Shown: positions 40,539-52,225 of the stretch, in pieces
Position numbering within the stretch: the stretch's first letter is position 1
Layout: each line of letters opens with the position of its first letter
Assembly (NCBI RefSeq): GCF_000151665.1
Contig: NW_013171838.1
Coordinates: 1,050,107 to 1,114,106 of the forward strand
Length of the DNA stretch: 64,000 nucleotides
Reading direction: 5' to 3'
Origin: Blastocystis hominis
Taxonomy: Eukaryota; Sar; Bigyra; Opalinata; Blastocystidae
Notes under the pieces: model-generated
Told to the model about the DNA's origin: nothing
What the model saw: only the letters and a program-made list of their open reading frames with translations
Database searches by the model: none
Translations under genes and position numbers: made by a program

Positions 40539-42087
40539 ATGAATACTGGTAGATTTTAATGTGGATGGACCATCGTGCATAGAGAAGCGTCTTGGAGAGA
40601 ACCAGGAGGAAATTGACCCAAAGCGCGTCGAACAGCAACAAACACACATTTTCGACTTGGATACCCTGCGTCACTTCTATGGTATGCATTCCTATTGAAT
40701 TTGATGAAAGAGCGGCTCTTTCCAGCCGAGGAGATCGTGGAGTGGCTCACCTATCCGTATGGAGATGGACCCGACCAACGTCTGAGTATGACCAAGCGTG
40801 AGTTGTCGTTTACTCTCCAAAACGATATTTTTGTTCGATATAAGGGATTTCGGAATGCAGTATTACTTTGCACAGCAAGTATAATGGATAGGAATCATTC
40901 CGACAGGAACTCGTCAACCAAGTGCCAATCAAGTATGATATTGGCGGAATCTACAATTTGGACGTATTTTCTCCCTAGACTGATCCTAACAAGCAGATGT
41001 CCCACAAGGGAGGAAGCGCTTTCAAGCCCATCGCTCGTGAGCTGATCTTTGATATCGATATGGACGACTACTCCTCCGTATTCGCTCAATTTGCCTCACA
41101 TCCAAGGTTCGCTACTGCTGCGAAGGCGCCAACATCTGTCCGAAGTGCTGGAAGTTCATGACGAACGCGGCGATGGTTCTCAAGAGCATTCTCACCAAGG
41201 AATTCGGCTTCAAACACATTCTGTTCGTCTATTCCGGACGTCGTGGAATCCACATCTGGGTCTGCGACCGCCGAGCCCGCTCGCTGACAGACTATCAGCG
41301 TAGCAACATCGTCAACTACGTGACGTTCACGCCTTCGACGACCGTTCTGCGGTATTCTCTCTGGTGGTTTGCTTGCGCATGGAATGATTCGTAGCGTGGC
41401 GGCCAAGAAACTGAGGCCATTCTTTGTGGATTGTATGATCGAATCGGAGGAGAATGGAGGACAGGACGTGCTCCGATTTGATCCTTCGTTGGTGTCAAGC
41501 TCCAAAAATCAGGGCTATATTACGGACGAAATGATTCTGGAGCAGAGCAAGAATCAGCGATTCGGTTTGCTTCTGCAATGCGTTGAAAGCAAGAATCGTC
41601 TAGAAATCCACAAAATCCTCACGAAGCAGAACATGTTGACTCCCAAAGAGAAGTGGAATCGAATCGAACGCGTGCTTGAAAAAGTGAAAACGGCACAAAC
41701 TCGCTGAGACATAGAGCAAAAAACACGAACTCGAACGGATCATTTTAGCGTATACCTATCCACGAATTGATCAGAACGTCTCCTTGTTGAGACACCACTT
41801 GTTAAAGAGCCCTTTTGTGGTCCATCCGAAATCATGCAGAGTGTGCTGTCCGTTCGACCCAGACGCAGAGCAGCCGTTCGATCCGTTTTCGGCTCCTTAC
41901 TTGGACGAGCTCTTTGTGAGAGATGATGCGCGTGGGGTGAGAGAGAATGGGGTTACGCATAGTGGAGAAGTATAAAAACTATGTGAAGTTTTTCCGCGAA
42001 ACGTTTTTAGCGCCGCTGCGCAAGGAAGAGGAGAAATTGCACAAGATCGAGGAAGGACGAAAAGTTGGGGAAACAGAATTGTTTTAA
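40539..42087 (+). CDS. PRIM1: DNA primase small (catalytic) subunit
   Basis: Synthesises RNA primers with Pol alpha. The first exon is 10 nt; a 34-nt intron follows. The N-terminal block is HFYERLFPAEEIVEWLTYPY and KRELSFTLQNDIFVRYKGF. The catalytic block is ARELIFDIDMDDY, carrying the metal-binding D-x-D. The zinc motif CCEGANICPKCWKFM follows, then ILFVYSGRRGIHIWVCDRRA, and late IILAYTYPRIDQNVSLLRHH and LLKSPFVVHPKS. Six or more introns. It ends GETELF with TAA at 42085-42087; the motif at 42091 implies that the last A of the stop may be supplied by polyadenylation. Length ~440 residues, as usual for PriS. Confidence 0.9.
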
Positions 42088-42090
42088 AAG

Positions 42091-42098
42091 TGTTTGTT
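42091..42098 (+). terminator. TGTTTGTT poly(A) motif of the primase gene
   Basis: Starts 3 nt after the stop codon; a second overlapping copy follows. Confidence 0.85.
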
Positions 42099-42280
42099 TG
42101 TTGAAATGTTGGATGGTATATAGATATAGATATAGGGAAATAGATAAACAGATAAATAATAGATTAGACGTCTTTAAATTGTTCATATATCCTCAAATTC
42201 AGCGATTCAGTCAACCATTCCACCTATTTTTGGAATTCCGAATATTTGCGGTGATCACATAATTTGGTGATAACGACAAA

Positions 42281-42952
42281 ATGAACATGGCAATGAACGA
42301 GCAGAGCTCTCCTTTGGATCCTTTTCGTGAGCAAGTGAGTGCCCTACGAAAGTAGGTATTTCGCGTACAGTGTCAGTTTTGTAGAGTCTACACGTTTTAC
42401 ATCGAAAAGACGATCAACTATCCGATGTACCGTTGGCTAGTTCTTGTCCTGACCGTAATTCTCTATGCTCGTCGTATTTTCCATGTTCAGGGCTTTTACT
42501 TGATCACATATACTTTGGCCTTATATCTTCTCAATCTTTTATTGGGCTTTTTGTCTCCGCTTGTAGTGTTTTGGTTAGTTGGGTTATGGACTAGGAAGTA
42601 TATGATGACGATACTGCTGAGCTTCCTACACGTGACGCCACCGAATATAGACCCTTCATTCGCCGTGTGCCTGAGTTTACCTTTTGGTAGATCGTTGGTA
42701 TTTAAATGAACGATAGGAAAAACAGCATGGAGGCCATCCTCCTGTGCTTTGTACTCACCTTGTTCCCCATCTTTGATCTCCCTGTCTTCTGGCCGGTTTT
42801 GGTGGTGTACTTTGTGGTAGGAATATGGAGTTGTCAAAGAGTAACGAAACTAGATGCTTTTCCTTATCACAATGCGTGATCGTTTGGTTCATATGATTCG
42901 CTACCGATATCTTCCCTGGTCTCACGGCAAAAAGAGATATACTTCGGATTAA
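42281..42952 (+). CDS. RER1: RER1, Golgi-to-ER retrieval receptor
   Basis: Four-TM Golgi protein that returns ER membrane proteins in COPI vesicles. Exon 1 is MNMAMNEQSSPLDPFREQVS. A 33-nt intron joins it to VYTFYIEKTINYPMYRWLVL, the family hallmark, followed by YARRIFHVQGFYLITYTLAL, LNLLLGFLSPL, then PFIRRVPEF (family 'EFKFW'), MEAILLCFVLTLFPIFDLPV, FWPVLVVYFVV and MRDRLVHMIRYRYLPWSHGK. It ends KKRYTSD with TAA at 42950. Five introns, some placed approximately. Length is about 190 residues. Confidence 0.9.
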
Positions 42953-42967
42953 GTGTGTAGTTGAGTC

Positions 42968-42975
42968 TGTTTGTT
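42968..42975 (+). terminator. TGTTTGTT poly(A) motif of RER1
   Basis: 15 nt after the stop codon. Confidence 0.85.
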
Positions 42976-43068
42976 GGAATCTTGTTGTGGGGATTCATCT
43001 CATATAATCAAATCTTTCTTTTTGTGGAATTCACCGGTTTGCTTCTGGTTCTAACTAGTTTTTAAAAA

Positions 43069-46000
43069 ATGGGGCATTGTTTTCCGTTTCTTGTAGTGTT
43101 TGTAATTTTGGTTGTTGGTTGTTCCTCCAACACCAATATCAATATCGGTAATTTACGCATCCCACTGTAACAATCTAGGCACTCTCGTATCGAAAGCCGC
43201 CAAAACAGGTGATAACGCTTATTGTATGGAAGGATTCTATTTTGAACTGGCAGCGCAGGTGAATCTTTTACGAGATCTATGATTTGAAGGTCGCTGCGCA
43301 ATTTGTGAATGACAATCCGGAGATTATGCCAAACCACACTTTGGTGTTGGACGTCCGCGATATTAAAAAGGACCGGTACGTAGCATATGTTGCTATATGA
43401 AACTAGTTACGAAGCTATGACTGTAACAAGAGAATTGATTGTGTCTCATTTGAACTCATCCACGCAAGGACCGATCGTAGCTATCGTAGGAGCGGCGAGT
43501 GAGTATGTCCGCTGGATGGATCCGACCGTGTAGTGATTTGAATGAACTTGTTCAGCTGACGGCTTCCGAATTTTCGGTCCCCCAAGTTTCCTTCGAATCG
43601 CACTCCACCGACCTGTCTGACACGACCCTCTATCCCATGTTCTCTCGCATGTCCGCATCGCAGGACTTCCTCACGCTCTCTCTGCTCAAACTGATCGAGA
43701 AGTACCGCTGGCAGCGTTTCAACATCATCGCATCGGACGACAGCGACGGTTCCAACGCTGTGGAGGAACTGAAACGCGCGGTGACGCAGATGCCCGAAGA
43801 CTTTCAAGACTACATTCAAGTTTGCTTTGTTTGACGTGTTTTCGAATCAGATGGGAGTGACGGTTCGCTACCCCACTCGCATGTCGCTTCCTCTCTCCGA
43901 AGACGACGAATCGTACGTGAAATCGACGCTGGATCAGATCCGCAAATCGGGGAATCGCATCAACATTCTCTTCGCGGACCCCATGCAAGCGGCCGCCTTT
44001 TTGTTCGTAGCGTCGAAAGAAAAAATGACAGGCAACGGCTGGCTGTACATCGGCACGGATTGGAACAGCATGCAGACGTATTCGGGATTGGACGACGAGT
44101 TCCGCGAAGTGGTGAAAAACGCGATGAACGGAATGGTGGGGATCAGTCCGTACATCGGAAACGTGGAAGCCTTGGACACGTTGTTCAGCGTACGATTGCG
44201 GATTGGAGGCGAGACGTAGAACTACTTGGCACAGCACCCGGAGATGCAGAAGCAGGCGAAGGAATTGTGCGGGAAGGAGATCGTGGTTCATCACGATTTG
44301 TACCCGGAATACACGATTTTTGTGTACGATGCGGTTATCACGGTCGCCTACGGACTGCACGCCGTGCTGAAATCGAAGCCCGATGCGACCTTTGCGTACC
44401 CAATCGATCAGGAATCGAGCCGTAGCACGAAAGAAGAGCGAACTCTGCTCTATCAGAACATTCTCAACGTCACTTTCGACGGCATGTCCGGCAAAGTTTC
44501 CTTCAAACCCGGCGTCGGCGATCGCGTGCCCGCCAAAATGGAGATCGTGAACATCTACGTTTCCCCTGTTTCCCCTTTTCACGTCCAGAACGGAGCGATC
44601 CTCGACATCGGCGACTCCGAATTCTTCAACAGCACGAACTACCGTTTCGAAATCGACAGCGTGCCGCGCTGGCCGGGCGGCGGCACCGCGGTTCCCACCG
44701 ATCGAAGCGATAGCGAGGAGGAGTATTTGGCGCTGTACATGACGCTGACGCTGCTGTGGATGTCGATCGCGTTCATTTTCGGAGCGATGCTGGAGCGGTG
44801 GGAGATTCACCGACTGCCCGAAAGCGGCGCGGTGGTGGTGTTTGGAATCATCGCCGGCGTGCTGATTCGGTTTATGGGAAGCGAGGTGAGCTCGGTAGGC
44901 GGCGTGGCGGGGAAATGAAAGCGAAGACGGCGGTGTTCGACCCGAAAACGTTCACGCTGATGCTCTTGCCGATCATCATCTTCGAATCGGGGTACAACAT
45001 GAAGACCAAGGGCATTTTCTTCAAGAACATCGGAACCATTCTCATCTACGCCATCTTCGGATCGCTCTTCTCCGCGATCGCGACCGGCCTGGCGCTCAGC
45101 GGACTGTTCTCGCTCAAGCTGTTCGACCCGATTAACATGTCCTCCATCGAGTGTCTGATCTTCGGTTCGTTGATCGCAGCCACCGATCCCGTGTCGACAT
45201 TGGCTGTTTTCGGGGCGTTATCGGTCGAGCCGATGCTCAGCATGATCATGTTTGGATCTTGTTATGATCTTGTTATGCGTAGCTATGGCGAATCGGTGAT
45301 CAATGATGCGGTTTCGATCGTGATGTTCAACACCATGTCCAAGTTCCTGCTCACGCCCATGTCGTTCCTCGCCATTTGCGACGCCGTCTGGACATTTCTC
45401 GTGATGTTCCTCGGCTCCACGGTGATCGGCGCCCTCATCGCCTTGTTCTGCTGCCTCGTCCTGAAATATGTGCGCTTCCCCTCCGTGGTTTTGGAGACCA
45501 TCATCGTGTTCCTGACCGCGTATCTGGCGTTCGAGCTCACGGAGTCCTGCGAGTTGTCGGGAATCACGGCTTCGCTCTCGTGCGGAATCACGATGAACTA
45601 CTTCGGGCTTCGCAATCTGCCGAAGGCAGGCCAGGAATTCTCGCAGCAGGCGGTGAAAGTGGCGTCGTCGGTGGCGGACACGCTGATTTTCTTCCAAGTG
45701 GGAGAGAACGTGTTCCTGAAAGAAACTATTTTCGATGTGCCCTGGAAGCTGGTGCTCGCCGTGTTCGTGATTATCATCCTGGTGCGCGCTGTGATGATCT
45801 TTGGATTCACGTATCTCATCAATATGAAGCGAACCAAGAGCAAAATCAGCGTGAACTCGCAGATTATGATGGTCCACGCCGGGCTGCGCGGCGCGATCGC
45901 CTATTCGCTCGCTCTTGTGTTCCCGTCACACAATCAGGAAGACGTTACGCGCGTCACGATGTGGATTGTGATCCTCACGATCTTCACGCAGGGCTGCAGC

Positions 46001-46556
46001 ACCTACGACATGCTCCACTTGCTGCGCATCCCGCTGCACTGCAATTACGACACCAATCCGCAGAACGCGGAGAACCGCAAGAAACGGTCGGTCATGGCTT
46101 CGAGCGGAACGTTTGCCGCCAAATTAACCGCGTGGATCGAGAACCGCGTGATTCCCTTCTTCACCAATGAGCAGAAAGAGATCGAACAACCACTACTAAA
46201 GTCGAGTATTACACCATGCAATGAGTTTTAGTCCCGATGAACTCGACAAGGAGTTCATGATGCAGAATTATGTCACACCGCGCGATTCGTCCTCTTCGAC
46301 ACGCAGTCCAGCACGGAGGTCGTTCACATCGGTGACACGCGTGGTGAAAGGAAACGATGGAAAGACCATCGTGAGCAATGTCGCGGATGTGGAGGCGGAC
46401 ACGCTGGAGGACGAGAAGGATATGTTTGTGATCTCGGACGATGAGGTTGATAAGGATATGCACACGACACCGAGAGCCACGACCGATTCCGCGAAGAGTC
46501 CGCGGAACTCGAACTTGACGCCGCGGTCGTCGCTGCTCGGATTGGGGGCGAAATGA
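43069..46556 (+). CDS. Fusion of an ANF/PBP1-type receptor ligand-binding domain with a CPA1 Na+/H+ exchanger
   Basis: Signal peptide MGHCFPFLVVFVILVVGCSS. The ectodomain (~43200-44650) resembles class-I periplasmic-binding-protein/ANF-receptor folds: FELAAQFVNDNPEIMPNHT, GPIVAIVGAAS, YPMFSRMSASQDFLTLSLLK, VYDAVITVAYGLHAVLKSKP, NVTFDGMSGKVSFKPGVGDR. In the same uninterrupted frame (44226-44885) the first exchanger helices follow (LYMTLTLLWMSIAFIFGAML; VVVFGIIAGVLIRFMGSE). A 41-nt intron leads to the exchanger core: MLLPIIIFESGYNMK, AATDPVSTLAVFGAL, GESVINDAVSIVMF with the conserved Asn-Asp. A 31-nt intron precedes an acidic/Ser-rich cytosolic tail ending GLGAK, TGA. An 11-residue insertion (SCYDLVMRSY-type) sits just before GESVIND. 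Ligand-controlled ion exchange is inferred. Confidence 0.88.
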
Positions 46557-46581
46557 GGAATGTTTGCTTTCTTGCTTTGAA

Positions 46582-46589
46582 TGTTTGTT
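46582..46589 (+). terminator. TGTTTGTT poly(A) motif of the receptor-exchanger gene
   Basis: 25 nt after the stop codon. Confidence 0.85.
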
Positions 46590-46667
46590 GGGAGTCATGA
46601 ACACACTTTTTCGGTACGCCATGTCGGAGGAAGTTGGTTGTGAAAACAGGGATTGAGGATCTAGAAA

Positions 46668-48058
<1,391 letters not shown>

Positions 48059-48062
48059 CGAG

Positions 48063-48078
48063 TGTTTGTGTTCAAACA
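48063..48078. terminator. Interleaved convergent poly(A) motifs (QTRT1 + / Kir -)
   Basis: TGTTTGTG on the plus strand (48063-48070) is followed directly by TGTTTGAA on the minus strand (48071-48078). Confidence 0.65.
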
Positions 48079-49260
48079 GAGGAAATAATGGACTGGATGT
48101 AGATGTCTTCGTGGTAAGGCTGCTCGGAGTCGAGCGAAATGAGCTTGTGAAAGCGATTGAAGTCGATCACGGCCTCTCTCTTCTCGCTGATCGACACGCA
48201 GGGAGCGAACGTCATGTTGTACGAAACGTCGGTCCACATGTAGCTGTAGCGGGCTTGAAGAGACCGGCTCGTTATAGACTCCGTTCCTTCGATCATCACC
48301 ACGATCTCGATGTCGTTTGCTACTAAATACTCGCGGATTGACGCTTCGGAGAGCTGGGATTTGGAGTCATCCGACCGATTCGGGAGCAAGGGATAGAGAG
48401 GAGAATCCGCATCGATGTGGTGGATCTAAGGAGCATTTGGATCGATGACGCATACCACAACAGCAGGGAGAATGAGGAGCAGATAGCCTCCATAAGAGTC
48501 GTTCGGATGCTATACATGAGAAAGGAAAAGGAATTGGAAGGTACATCGAGTTTCATTCGCCGAATCTGGAAAGGAACTCCAGACTCGGCGTTGACAGTCT
48601 TCTGAACAGAGTAACAGGTGACGTGACTCTCAATGAGTTGATGCTTGCGTCGTTCGCAAATCTGAAACATGAAGTACCATTCGCCGTTGATCTCGCGGAT
48701 TACGGCGCGTTTACTGAAAATAATCGAGCGAGCTCTCGTCTAGAGAATAAAGATGAAAAGAAGCGCCAACCAAAGCGCGACTAACACGGGCATAAATAAC
48801 GCCAATGCAAAAAGAATTCATGAAAACAGATTGCATCATTTCACAGAACAATAGGACAAAAGCAACAGGGTTATCATCTATAAGGAAGAATAAAAAACCA
48901 AAAAAGAGAGTCACTGAAAGAAATATCTGAAACCGTGTAGCCAACAGTTGTAATCGTTTCTAAACTAATAATAAGAGCATTGAGATAGCAGTGGATGTCA
49001 ATAAAGCCATAATCGCGGAAAAAGTAAAACATCATTGCCCAAAAGAGAATGCTGATCATATACTATTGCATGAATCTAAATAGATAATATGATACAGCAC
49101 CAAGAATAGAAGCAATCACTATACCTGTCGAAAGAGAAGCAAACGAATGAAACCAATCATCCAAGTAAAGAGATGATTGCTTTTCCCCTGTTTTTGATAT
49201 ACCAAATCGGCCTAAATGTAATACCCACTGCAACACGAAATACCGTAAGAACGTTCATCT
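48072..49260 (-). CDS. Inward-rectifier potassium channel (Kir family) with TVGYT filter
   Basis: Kir architecture. The N-terminus reads LGRFGISKTGEKQSSLYLDD and WFHSFASLSTGIVIASIL; the slide helix is followed by M1 (ILFWAMMFYFFRDYG) and the pore ALIISLETITTVGYTVSDIS. A 37-nt intron follows, then M2 (NPVAFVLLFCEMMQSVFMNS; FCIGVIYARVSR). The cytosolic Ig-like domain shows FSKRAVIREINGEWYFMFQI, ERRKHQLIESHV, FQIRRMKLDV, NDIEIVVMIEGTESITSRSL and QARYSYMWTDVSYNMTFAPC. The filter lacks the second Gly of GYG. It ends at TGA 48072 or a few codons earlier by polyadenylation. The 5' end (~49260) is approximate because exon 1 was not resolved. Confidence 0.85.
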
Positions 49261-50039
49261 GTCCCCTCTCTATCAATAAACCTGTATTTCTTTGATGGTT
49301 CCTTTGATAATAAGGGTTGATTCATCAACTGGGAAAAGAAAATGTGAAGTGTGTATAGGTGGATATATGACTGTGGAGAACTATTTCTCAATGTGAGTAA
49401 GATCGATTGTTACATTCAAATAGGAATTGCTTATTATTATCTGAAAACAATTAGTGTTTGTACATTGTTGCCTACGAGTTACGGTGAATACTGCTGGAGA
49501 TGTAGTGATTTCGATACGTCACTTTATGAGTATAATGGTGTAGGAAAACACATTTGGGGGATAATCTGGGGTGTACGATTAGTATTCTGGAGTGAATTAA
49601 CAAAACTGGAAAACAAGTAAGATGAGGTCAATTGTTTGATTGACAACTTCTTGAAGGTAATGGAATGTTAGGGATACTACAAGAATTTAAAATAATAATA
49701 ATAATAATAATAATATGTATTAATCAAAAAAATAGTGAGCTAGCTACTTCTGAAAATGTTGAGAAACTTGGTCGTTTAACCAATCCACTATATCAATACT
49801 CTGTGAATGGCTGTCTTAAAAAAAGTCTCGAGCAAGAATAGAGCAAACTCCACTGCTGAGTATTGATGAACAATAGTTATCTTGCAGCCAGTTTCTACGA
49901 ATACTCGATACGCAGATCAAACACAAATTCACATTTGCTAGGAGAGTATCAATGAAAAATGAACAAAATGGAAAAAGGGTGGGCATTTTACTTTTAAATT
50001 TGGTGGGAAATAGATTTTGTTTATTGAGTACCGATACAT
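49261..50039. other. Intergenic region with an AAT microsatellite
   Basis: A 90-codon plus-strand frame (49351-49620, MYRWIYDCGELFLNVSKIDC...) is present, but nothing supports it as a gene. An (AAT)n run of ~8 units is at 49690-49714. The interval upstream of the kleisin gene is otherwise AT-rich with no recognisable feature. Confidence 0.5.
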
Positions 50040-51541
50040 ATGCTATACTACAAGTTTAAGAACGATGAGAAGGGAGAACTAAATGAATTGTGTATAGCTG
50101 CTAGGTTCCCGAACATGATCCCGAAGCGAGTAATCATTCACCTTTCTATTGCTGTAGTCGTTCTCTACGTATGCGTAACGTTTTAGGACCAATCAAAGCG
50201 TATTGAGCAATTGGAAGAAGATTTGCCTTTACGCATGTATGCTCTTCTCTTACTGGGAATCTCTAAGCTAACACAGAAAAAAAGCCAACTCTTATTGTCG
50301 GAATGCCTCCGCTTGCAAAGTGAGTTGGTGGAAGTAAAATCTTTGGATAAAAAGAGTTTTGATCTGGGACTGGCATTTGGAAGTGACCAGCACATTAACC
50401 TTCCGAAGAATCCGGGTTGCTTAGAGAATTGTGATGTAGACATCACTATGGATGAGGGGAAAATCGTTGATGAATGGGTGCGAAATGTATGATTGCGTAT
50501 GTGTGTGTGATATGACTTTTAGAATTTTGGCGAGAGTTCGCTACTAAATGATTCGTTCACCTCCAGCTCGAATCCTTCCTTATCAGGAACTTCAGGTGAG
50601 GTGGATATGTTGCGGAGATACACGCAACAAACCATTCTGGATGACCTATTGCCTCAGTCAGACCAATCTCTAATGGCTCAAGCAGTCGAGGTGGAATCGC
50701 GTCGAGGAAATGACGGAACATCACTGAATTTGAGTATTCTGAATCGAGCTTCAGCCGACTCGATGGGCATGGATTTCGATCTCAATCCCCTTTCTCCCGA
50801 GGAGTATCAATTTGTATATTGTGTATAGCAGTAGTTCTGTTGCATCCCAATTGAGCCATTCATACTTATTAAAACCTATCGATAAACTTGGTGACAAAAG
50901 AAACAAGCAAACGAAGAAGAGAAAGCCAATTCCTCTAGATCAATGTTGCTTTTGTTTGTAGTACGTCATCTGTAGCTCTCGAACTAAGTCGGGAAGGAAT
51001 GCTCATGCGTCCGTCAGATATGAAGAGTCTTTTTTCCAGGCTGCGCTCAAAACGCCAGAAGTTAAACCACTGGAAGCGGTTTTTGTTCAATCTGGAAACT
51101 CAAGTCCTTTCAAACTGTTATGGAGATTCTCTGCAACAACTCTTGAAAGTGCCACTACTCAGTGGAAAGAAATCTATGGAGGTGTCTCAAATGCAACCGG
51201 AGGAAACAGGAGATAACATGGATTTTGAGCCACCCTCGTTGGATAATGCTGATGTGACATTAAACATCCCCGACCCGTCAACGCTACAGGAGTTGGACAA
51301 TCCTTCTCTTGATTCAAGCGTCGAATATCAGGCGTTTGTCGGAGAAGTGAAGGAACAGTTACAGGAGGCCATGGAACAGCACGGAAGCCAAAGCATTTCG
51401 TGGAATACTTTTTCCAAATCAGAAAAAAGGCGGGAGGCAGCGCTCAATTTCCAACATCTGCTACAATCAGTATGCCAACGCGATTTTTGTGTATCTCAAG
51501 AGTCTCCATACGGAGACATTTCTATATCGCTCGAGATATAA
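50040..51541 (+). CDS. Rad21/Rec8-family kleisin (cohesin subunit)
   Basis: The cohesin ring closes through a kleisin. The N-terminal SMC-binding domain reads MLYYKFKNDEKGELNELCIA, RVIIHLSIA, then after a 33-nt intron DQSKRIEQLEEDLPLRMYAL and LLLGISKLTQKKSQLLLSEC, matching the Rad21 'LAAHW...LALRTSGHLLLGVVRIY.RK..YLL.DC'. The middle is acidic and Ser-rich (~50500-51300). The C-terminal winged helix reads SISWNTFSKSEKRREAALNF, QHLLQSVCQRDFCVSQESPY and GDISISLEI before TAA. It is about 450 residues; mitotic Rad21 or meiotic Rec8 cannot be separated by eye. Introns near 50135-50170, 50490-50520 and 50820-50960. Confidence 0.75.
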
Positions 51542-51619
51542 AGAGAAGGTGAAATCATGAAAAGGTCGGTTTGTCCGCGGTTATTTGTGTAATCTGTATT
51601 ATTGTTTTTTTCATAAAGT

Positions 51620-52200
51620 ATGGAGACTACGGATAAGATCGTACTTGTTAGCAAGGAGGGGGAAAAGCAGATAGTTGATTCTCGAATACTGGACATGTCT
51701 GAGTATCTCAAGGAAAAGAGAGATAACCACGATATTCATGACAATACAGTAGTATTAGATAATATTGGTGAAAATACTTTGTCAAGAATCATTGCGTTTT
51801 GTAGAATTTACGAGCTGGTATGATTCCCAGGTAATTATCATATTGATAACCCTCTGGCCGAGATCGAGAGGCCGTTGAAGAGCAGCAACATGCGTGATAT
51901 CGTATCGGAATGGGATGCCAACTTCATCAACATTTCTGTCGAAGACCTTATGGACCTAATTGTGGCTGCTAATTTCTTGCTGATCCAGCCCCTATTGGAG
52001 GTTGCGTACGTTCTTTTCTTTTTCTATAACAAAGTTGTGCGAAGGTGGCCAGTCTGATTAAGGGAAAGTCTCCTGAGGAAATCCGTACCACATTTAAGAT
52101 AGTCTCTGACTTTACTCCTGAAGAAGAGGCGAAGGTGGGTATTATGGGCCGTAGTAACGAATAGATTCGTGAGGAAAACAAGTGGGCAATTGAAGAATAG
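51620..52200 (+). CDS. SKP1: SKP1, SCF ubiquitin ligase adaptor
   Basis: Links CUL1 to F-box proteins. The BTB/POZ fold reads [20 protein letters not shown] then [21 protein letters not shown] 30-nt intron joins this to [11 protein letters not shown]. The F-box-binding helices read [39 protein letters not shown], then after another intron [20 protein letters not shown] and [11 protein letters not shown], and finally the canonical C-terminus [11 protein letters not shown]. Three to four introns, ~150 residues. TAG at 52198-52200. It starts 78 nt after the kleisin stop on the same strand. Confidence 0.92.
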
Positions 52201-52217
52201 TTCTTAAACTGATTTAC

Positions 52218-52225
52218 TGTTTGTT
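52218..52225 (+). terminator. TGTTTGTT poly(A) motif of SKP1
   Basis: 17 nt after the stop codon. Confidence 0.85.

Noticed and set aside
45259..45289. A 22-nt GT..AG intron in the exchanger
   Set aside because: Removing 22 nt would break the frame, which is open and conserved on both sides.
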